Assembly: GCA_003663355.1 (NCBI GenBank)
Contig: QMZV01000024.1
Coordinates: 1-9,830 of the forward strand
Reading direction: 5' to 3'
Source: Candidatus Aenigmatarchaeota archaeon
GTDB lineage: Archaea; Aenigmatarchaeota; Aenigmatarchaeia; QMZS01
DNA: 9,830 nt
This document shows positions 5,539 to 9,830 of the stretch, piece by piece. Each line of letters starts with the position of its first letter. The stretch's first letter is position 1. A program made the position numbers and the translations under genes. The notes below the pieces were generated by a model. It had not been told where the DNA came from. It saw only the letters and a program-made list of their open reading frames with translations, and made no database searches.

Positions 5539-7929
5539 ATGCACAAAATTAGTGAAGTGGAATTTTCTTTGTTATCTCCAGCACAAATAAGAAAATTAAG
5601 TGTAGTTGAAATAACGAGGCCTGAATTATATGATGCCGATGGTTATCCGGTAGAGCATGGAATTGTAGATTCCAGAATGGGTGTTGTTGACCCAGGAGTT
5701 ACATGCAGAACCTGCGGTTACAGATTAGGAGAATGTATGGGCCATTTTGGACATATAGAGTTAGTAAAACCTGTTATTCATCCTGTTCTTGCACCAAAAA
5801 TTTATTTACTATTGCAAGCAACTTGTCAGAAGTGTGGTAGAGTTCTTGCACCTTCTGATGTAAAAGGATTAAGCAATTGTGCAAAAAATGCTGAAAAAGA
5901 ATGTCCCTTTTGCGGAACAAAACAGGAAAAAATTAAATTTGATAAACCAACAAGTTTTTTCTTAGGAAAAAAAGAACTAAGTGCAGAAGAGATTAGAAAG
6001 TGGTTAGAAAAAATTACAGATGAAGATTTAGAAAGGCTGAAGTTTAGAGGAGGCAGACCAGAATGGATGATTATCACAATTTTACCTGTTCCGCCAATGA
6101 CAATGAGACCATCTATTATTTTGGAAACAGGAGAGAGAAGCGAAGATGATTTAACTCATAAACTTGTTGATATTGTAAGAATTAATGAAAGATTAAAAAG
6201 AATTTTAGAAATTGGTGGTCCTGATTTTTTAATCAAAGATATAATTGAATTATTGCAATATCATGTCAGCACTTATATAAATAATGAGTTGGCAAATATT
6301 CCTCCAGCAAGACACAGAAGCGGAAGACCTTTAAAAACTTTAGCCCAAAGATTAATTGGAAAAGAAGGAAGATTCAGATTTAATTTAACAGGAAAGAGGG
6401 TGAACTTCTCTGCCAGAAGTGTAATTTCTCCAGACAACTTTATTAGTATTAATGAGGTTGGAGTTCCAGAAGTTGTTGCAAAGACTTTAACAGTTCCAGA
6501 AGTAGTTACTGAAGATAATATAAAAGAAATGAAAAAATTAATTTTAAATGCTGATAAGTATCCTGGAGCAAATTATATTGTTAGAACAGACGGGTTAAGA
6601 AAAAGAATTACAAATGAGACAAAAAAGATGATTGCAGAAGAGATTATTCCCGGATATATAGTAGAAAGACATATGCAAGATGGAGATTGGGTTATTTTCA
6701 ACAGGCAGCCAAGTTTGCATAGAATGAGTATGATGGGCTGCAAAGCAAGAATTATGCCCGACAAAACTTTTAGATTACATCTCTGCACAACTACTCCCTA
6801 TAATGCAGATTTTGATGGTGATGAGATGAATTTGCATATTCCGCAAACAGAAGAAGCGAGAGTAGAAGTAAAGTATTTGATGGATACAAACAAACACATA
6901 AGAACTCCAAGATATGGATTGCCTATTATAGGAGCAAAACATGACCACTTAATGGGTATTTACTTTTTGACAAAGGATAATGTAAAGTTATCAAAAAAAG
7001 AGGTGGCAAATTTGTTAATGGTAACAGATATAGATGTTGAACTTGATAAAGATATGTACACAGGAAAAGAAGTGTTCTCATTTTTGCTACCAAAAATAAA
7101 CTTTAATGGAAAAACAAAGACAGGAGAAGAAGTAATAATAAAAGATGGAATTTTACTAAAAGGTTACATTGATGAGAATTCCATTGGTGCTGAAAAAGGA
7201 GAGTTGCTGAGTAAAATTGAACTTTTATATGGAGGGGATGAAGCAGCAAGATTTCTTGAGAATTTAACAAAATTAAGTTTAAGTTTTTTAATGACTAATG
7301 CATATTCAATTTCTTTAGAAGATTACTATTTGGATTTGGAAGATCAAAAGAAGATTGAGAAAGTTGTTTCAGAGGAAATTGATAATTATATTAAAATGCC
7401 TTCTGATGAGACGCAGTTAAAATTAGAGCAACTTCCTAAGGAAGTAGAGAAAATTGTGAAATTGAAATTGTCAAAAAACTCAAGTGCGAGAATTGCAGCA
7501 GAGATAGGAGCGAGAGGAAGTTTAATTTCTGTTTCTCAGATTATTGGTTGCATAGGTCAAGAAAAATTAAAAGGTAAAAAAATAACAAGGGGATACTATG
7601 GAAGAACTTTGCCTCACTTTAAGAGAAAAGAAATAAATCCAGCAGCATACGGATTTGTAAAGAATGGATATAAAAAAGGAATTTCACCAATAGAATTTTT
7701 CTTTGATGCAATGCATGGAAGAGAAGGTTTATCTGATACAGCCCTAAAGACAAGACAATCCGGATATTTAGAGAGGAGACTTGTAAATTGTTTGCATGAT
7801 ATTAAAGTTGCTAAAGATCTCACTGTTAGGGATGAAAAAAATCGAATTATTCAGTTTACTCCTTTTGAAAACAACATCAATCCATATAGAGCAAGTAAAG
7901 GAAGAATTGAAGTTGAAGATTTATTATAA
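5539..7929 (+). CDS. rpoA1: DNA-directed RNA polymerase subunit A' (Rpo1N)
   Basis: This is the N-terminal part of the split archaeal largest subunit, which holds the clamp core, active-site metal loop and bridge helix. In order: the N-terminus SLLSPAQIRKLSVVEI; a clamp zinc site at C56, C59, C66 and H69; a second set at C96, C99, C122 and C125; PARHRSGRPLKTLAQRL; FNLTGKRVNFSARSVISPD; and the catalytic NADFDGD loop at 422-428, with metal-binding D424, D426 and D428. The bridge-helix region is near residues 720-750 and the subunit ends normally at INPYRASKG. All core motifs are intact, so it is functional. At 796 residues it is shorter than the roughly 870-910 usual in archaea, partly through a reduced loop between the second pair of CxxC motifs. 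The bridge region reads AMHGREGLSDTALKT instead of the usual AMGGREGLVDTAVKT. rpoA2 follows after 15 bases. The usual upstream rpoH and rpoB are absent. Confidence 0.97.
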   Translation: MHKISEVEFSLLSPAQIRKLSVVEITRPELYDADGYPVEHGIVDSRMGVVDPGVTCRTCGYRLGECMGHFGHIELVKPVIHPVLAPKIYLLLQATCQKCGRVLAPSDVKGLSNCAKNAEKECPFCGTKQEKIKFDKPTSFFLGKKELSAEEIRKWLEKITDEDLERLKFRGGRPEWMIITILPVPPMTMRPSIILETGERSEDDLTHKLVDIVRINERLKRILEIGGPDFLIKDIIELLQYHVSTYINNELANIPPARHRSGRPLKTLAQRLIGKEGRFRFNLTGKRVNFSARSVISPDNFISINEVGVPEVVAKTLTVPEVVTEDNIKEMKKLILNADKYPGANYIVRTDGLRKRITNETKKMIAEEIIPGYIVERHMQDGDWVIFNRQPSLHRMSMMGCKARIMPDKTFRLHLCTTTPYNADFDGDEMNLHIPQTEEARVEVKYLMDTNKHIRTPRYGLPIIGAKHDHLMGIYFLTKDNVKLSKKEVANLLMVTDIDVELDKDMYTGKEVFSFLLPKINFNGKTKTGEEVIIKDGILLKGYIDENSIGAEKGELLSKIELLYGGDEAARFLENLTKLSLSFLMTNAYSISLEDYYLDLEDQKKIEKVVSEEIDNYIKMPSDETQLKLEQLPKEVEKIVKLKLSKNSSARIAAEIGARGSLISVSQIIGCIGQEKLKGKKITRGYYGRTLPHFKRKEINPAAYGFVKNGYKKGISPIEFFFDAMHGREGLSDTALKTRQSGYLERRLVNCLHDIKVAKDLTVRDEKNRIIQFTPFENNINPYRASKGRIEVEDLL

Positions 7930-7944
7930 TTAATAAAAAAAATT

Positions 7945-9024
7945 ATGATGGAAGAGATAAAGCAGAGGTTTGATAAATATTGCGAGGAGCACAAAATAAC
8001 CGGAGAGAAAAAGAAAGAATTAGAAAGGAGAGTGGAAGAAGTAATTAAAAAATCAAAATTTGAACCAGGAGAAGCTTTAGGAATTGTAACAACACAATCA
8101 ATTTCAGAACCTGCTACTCAGATGACAATGAGAGCCTATCACTTTGCAGCATCTGCTGGAATAAGAATGGCATCAGGTCTGCCAAGATTAATAGAAGTTT
8201 TTGATTTGAGAAAAAATATAGAAAACATAACTACTGTCTATTTACTTGAAAATTCAAAAGAGAATGCAGAAAAAATTGCGACAGAAATTGTAGAATCCAA
8301 ATTAGGAAATGTAATTTCAGATATAAATTATGATATTTCAAATTTGCAGGTAATAGTTGACTTAGATAAAAATTCTTTAGAAAAACTATACCTAACTCCA
8401 GAAAATATAATAAACACAGTTAAGAAATTTGTGCATAAATATAAAGCTAATTTAGTCAGAAATAAGATTTATTTTGATAATGTTAAAAGTTATTCTGAAT
8501 TTAGGGTTTTAAAACAGAAATTAATAAACATGCATATAAAAGGTGTTAAAGGAGTTAATGAGGCTGTTATTTTAAATACTAATGGTGAATGGATATTGCA
8601 GGTAAGAGGTGGCAGTTTTAAAAAAATATTATCACTGGATGGAGTAGATTCAACAAGAACAATAACAACCGATATAGAAGAAATTAAAAATGTTCTTGGA
8701 ATAGAGGCTGCCAGGCAGGCTTTAATAAATGAAGTAAAGAAAACTCTTGAAGAACAAGGTGTTGATGTAGATTCAAGATATATTGGCCTTGTTGCGGATG
8801 TTATGTGTGTTGATGGTGATTTAGAGGCTATTAGTAGATATGGAGTTATGAAACACAAAAAAAGTGTTCTTGCCAGATTGAATTTTGAAGAAACAATAAA
8901 AGTTTTATTTAATGCGGCTGTTTTAAATAAAAAAGATGAATTAAATACTTTAATTGCTAATTTAATAGTGGGTCAAGTAACTCCTATAGGAACAGGAACA
9001 GTGAAACTAAGATGGAAACTGTAG
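7945..9024 (+). CDS. rpoA2: DNA-directed RNA polymerase subunit A'' (Rpo1C)
   Basis: This is the C-terminal part of the split largest subunit, carrying the trigger loop, jaw and C-terminal clamp segment. A charged helical N-terminus (1-38) leads into PGEALGIVTTQSISEPATQM (41-60). The trigger-loop helix MRAYHFAASAG follows (62-72), with the substrate-contacting His at 66, and then GLPRLIEVFDLRKN. The end has GQVTPIGTGTVKL, the normal terminus. The 359 residues are slightly short for the family. In the trigger loop, the usual LRTFHFAGVA is replaced by MRAYHFAASA, so several normally conserved neighbours of the His differ. The start is one of two tandem ATGs (7945 or 7948). No Shine-Dalgarno site lies in the 15-base spacer after rpoA1, and the two are surely cotranscribed. 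Its last 13 bases overlap the start of rpl30e. Confidence 0.96.
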   Translation: MMEEIKQRFDKYCEEHKITGEKKKELERRVEEVIKKSKFEPGEALGIVTTQSISEPATQMTMRAYHFAASAGIRMASGLPRLIEVFDLRKNIENITTVYLLENSKENAEKIATEIVESKLGNVISDINYDISNLQVIVDLDKNSLEKLYLTPENIINTVKKFVHKYKANLVRNKIYFDNVKSYSEFRVLKQKLINMHIKGVKGVNEAVILNTNGEWILQVRGGSFKKILSLDGVDSTRTITTDIEEIKNVLGIEAARQALINEVKKTLEEQGVDVDSRYIGLVADVMCVDGDLEAISRYGVMKHKKSVLARLNFEETIKVLFNAAVLNKKDELNTLIANLIVGQVTPIGTGTVKLRWKL

Positions 9025-9290
9025 AAAAAATAAAGAGAAGTGATGGTATTGTTGATTTAAAAAAAGAATTCAAGAGTAGAAGAGTTGTTCTTGGAGCAAA
9101 AGAAGTTAAAAAACTACTAGCTCTTAAGAAGATTAAAAAAGTTTATCTATCAAATACAGCACCGAAATTTCTTTTAGATTTTGAAGAGTTAAAGAAAGTT
9201 GAAGTAGAAAATTTAGAAATGAATGCTTCTGAACTTGGAAAATTCCTTGGAAAGAACTTTCCCATTTCAGCTGTTGGAATACTAAAATGA
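9012..9290 (+). CDS. rpl30e: large ribosomal subunit protein eL30
   Basis: The 92-residue protein has the L7Ae/L30e fold signature. SRRVVLGAKEVKKLLALKKI (22-41) is followed by KVYLSNTAPKFLL, with the SNTAP segment that contacts kink-turn RNA, and the end NASELGKFLGKNFPISAVGI is typical of the family. It is a large-subunit ribosomal protein. The position between rpoA2 and nusA is the standard archaeal one and distinguishes it from other L7Ae-like proteins. The ATG lies inside rpoA2 in another frame, overlapping by 13 bases, which suggests translational coupling. The extra N-terminal stretch (residues 1-20, METVEKIKRSDGIVDLKKEF) is charged and not obviously part of the fold. No clear Shine-Dalgarno site is seen. 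The stop TGA overlaps an ATG (ATGA at 9287-9290). Confidence 0.9.
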   Translation: METVEKIKRSDGIVDLKKEFKSRRVVLGAKEVKKLLALKKIKKVYLSNTAPKFLLDFEELKKVEVENLEMNASELGKFLGKNFPISAVGILK

Positions 9291-9315
9291 CAATGGGGAG
9301 CTATTTGGTTAGAAA

Positions 9316-9320
9316 GGTGA
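9316..9320 (+). promoter_or_regulatory. nusA: Shine-Dalgarno site for nusA
   Basis: GGTGA, within AAGGTGA, ends six bases before the ATG at 9327. It is one of only two good ribosome sites in the window and marks independent initiation of nusA after the 36-base spacer. An in-frame TGA at 9318-9320 excludes any longer start. Confidence 0.65.
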
Positions 9321-9326
9321 CGAAAT

Positions 9327-9722
9327 ATGAGAGTATTTGACAAAACAACTCTACATTTTATTTCTTTATTTGAGTTGGCTACTGGAGTTGCACCAATTGA
9401 TTGTGTTGTTAATAAAGAGAGAGTGTATTTTGTTGTATCCAAGGAGAATATGTTCTTAGTTTTAGCAAAAAGAGGAACAAAAATAAAAATGCTTGAAAAG
9501 CATATTTTAAAAAAGGTGATTGTTTTTCCGTATTTCAAAACAAAAGAAGAATTTATAAAAAAAGTGATTTCTGAAAAAGTAAAAATTAAGGACTCTAACA
9601 ACTCTCTAAAATTATTTATCAGCAGGCAAGACAACAAAAAAGTTAAAAGAGATTTAGAGGCAATTAAAAGTTTCTTAAACAGAATATATAATGTTGAAAA
9701 TGTTTTGTTTAGGTTTTTTTAA
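9327..9722 (+). CDS. nusA: NusA-like transcription elongation/termination factor, divergent KH domains
   Basis: Archaeal NusA proteins consist of two KH RNA-binding domains and lack the bacterial N-terminal domain. Here FDKTTLHFISLFELATGVAP and DCVVNKERVYFVVSKENMF, followed by LVLAKRGTKIKMLEKHILKK, match the first KH domain (about 1-70), and residues about 94-131 take the place of the second. Position after rpoA2 and rpl30e is the standard archaeal order and is strong support. In the first domain the usual GKGG loop reads AKRG (47-50), so one glycine is lost. In the second, the loop is replaced by RQDNKKVKRD with no GxxG at all. RNA binding may therefore be weakened or altered. At 131 residues it is slightly short compared with about 140-150. 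A Shine-Dalgarno site precedes the start. The stop lies in a T-rich stretch. The expected downstream rps12 and rps7 are not next to it. Confidence 0.82.
   Translation: MRVFDKTTLHFISLFELATGVAPIDCVVNKERVYFVVSKENMFLVLAKRGTKIKMLEKHILKKVIVFPYFKTKEEFIKKVISEKVKIKDSNNSLKLFISRQDNKKVKRDLEAIKSFLNRIYNVENVLFRFF
9714..9720 (+). terminator. possible T-tract terminator at the end of the rpo cluster
   Basis: Seven T residues run into the nusA stop codon, followed by an AT-rich spacer. A new TATA-like box and start codon come soon after, so the cluster may end here. No hairpin is visible. Confidence 0.35.
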
Positions 9723-9736
9723 ATCTTGTTAGAATC

Positions 9737-9748
9737 TTTATTTAAATA
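9737..9748 (+). promoter_or_regulatory. TATA-like box for the gene at 9763
   Basis: TTTATTTAAATA lies 15-26 bases before the ATG at 9763. No Shine-Dalgarno site intervenes, suggesting a short or absent leader. The whole 9723-9762 spacer is AT-rich, so the call is tentative. Confidence 0.4.
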
Positions 9749-9762
9749 TTTAAATATATATT

Positions 9763-9830
9763 ATGGATAAAAATATACAAATTTCAAAAGAAATAGAAGA
9801 AGTAAAATCTGAGTACAAAAAGAAAAAAAT
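9763..9830 (+). CDS. start of an unidentified gene, cut by the window edge
   Basis: From the ATG at 9763 the frame stays open for 22 codons to the end: MDKNIQISKEIEEVKSEYKK, then KK. It looks like a charged helix. It does not resemble the start of ribosomal protein uS12, the usual gene after nusA in archaea. A TATA-like box lies upstream. Too little is visible to name it. Confidence 0.45.
   Translation, partial: MDKNIQISKEIEEVKSEYKKKK

Noticed and set aside
5539..7929. Short A' subunit as a possible truncated pseudogene
   Set aside because: The N- and C-termini, zinc sites, catalytic NADFDGD loop and bridge helix are all present in one frame, so the short length reflects trimmed loops.
8490..8858. 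Minus-strand frame inside rpoA2
   Set aside because: It is a shadow; the plus strand encodes an A'' subunit with an intact start and end.
9143..9637. Minus-strand frame of 164 codons opposite rpl30e and nusA
   Set aside because: It spans two recognised plus-strand genes and their Shine-Dalgarno site, and its composition is that of an antisense frame.
1..9830. tRNA or rRNA genes, CRISPR repeats, insertion sequences
   Set aside because: No GC-rich island, cloverleaf-like segment, regularly spaced repeat, transposase or terminal inverted repeat was seen in any spacer. All spacers are short and AT-rich.

Overview
The window comes from an AT-rich archaeal chromosome. The best evidence is an RNA polymerase largest subunit split into A' (rpoA1) and A'' (rpoA2), followed by ribosomal protein eL30 and a small NusA-like protein. 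On the other strand lie eS27, Rpo4/RpoF and the archaeal DUF655 protein. TATA-like boxes sit about 25-30 bases before several start codons, and the few Shine-Dalgarno sites read GGTGA. Tight packing, short proteins and divergent sequences in universal proteins suggest a reduced-genome lineage of the DPANN type (Woesearchaeota/Pacearchaeota-like). That placement is inference; there is no rRNA gene here to test it.

Layout, left to right. 1-647 (minus): most of a DUF373 membrane protein, cut by the window edge. 766-1056 and 1120-1569 (plus): two small proteins I do not recognise, one helical and one very lysine-rich. 1585-2595 (minus): two adjacent genes for proteins that I can align with each other, so a tandem paralogue pair. 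They diverge across a 40-base spacer, with a perfect 12-base AT palindrome near its middle, from 2636-4435 (plus). That plus-strand pair encodes a three-helix membrane protein and a 511-residue soluble protein, neither recognised. The four genes from 1585 to 4435 are the best candidate for an undescribed system.

4402-5506 (minus): eS27, rpoF and DUF655, whose last codons overlap the end of the 511-residue gene by 34 bases. eS27 is absent from the supplied ORF set and was found by translating 5339-5506. 5539-9722 (plus): rpoA1, rpoA2, rpl30e and nusA. The two clusters diverge from a 32-base spacer that appears to hold two opposed TATA boxes for nearly leaderless transcripts, which would link RNA polymerase and ribosome synthesis. 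A new gene begins at 9763 and runs off the right edge.

The information-processing genes work together. A' and A'' form the polymerase active centre, Rpo4 is half of the stalk, the NusA-like protein is an elongation/termination factor, and eS27 and eL30 are ribosomal proteins. Several carry unusual residues: a CxC zinc knuckle in eS27, altered bridge-helix and trigger-loop residues in A'/A'', and degenerate KH loops in the NusA-like protein. I saw no rRNA, tRNA, CRISPR array, insertion sequence or transposase.
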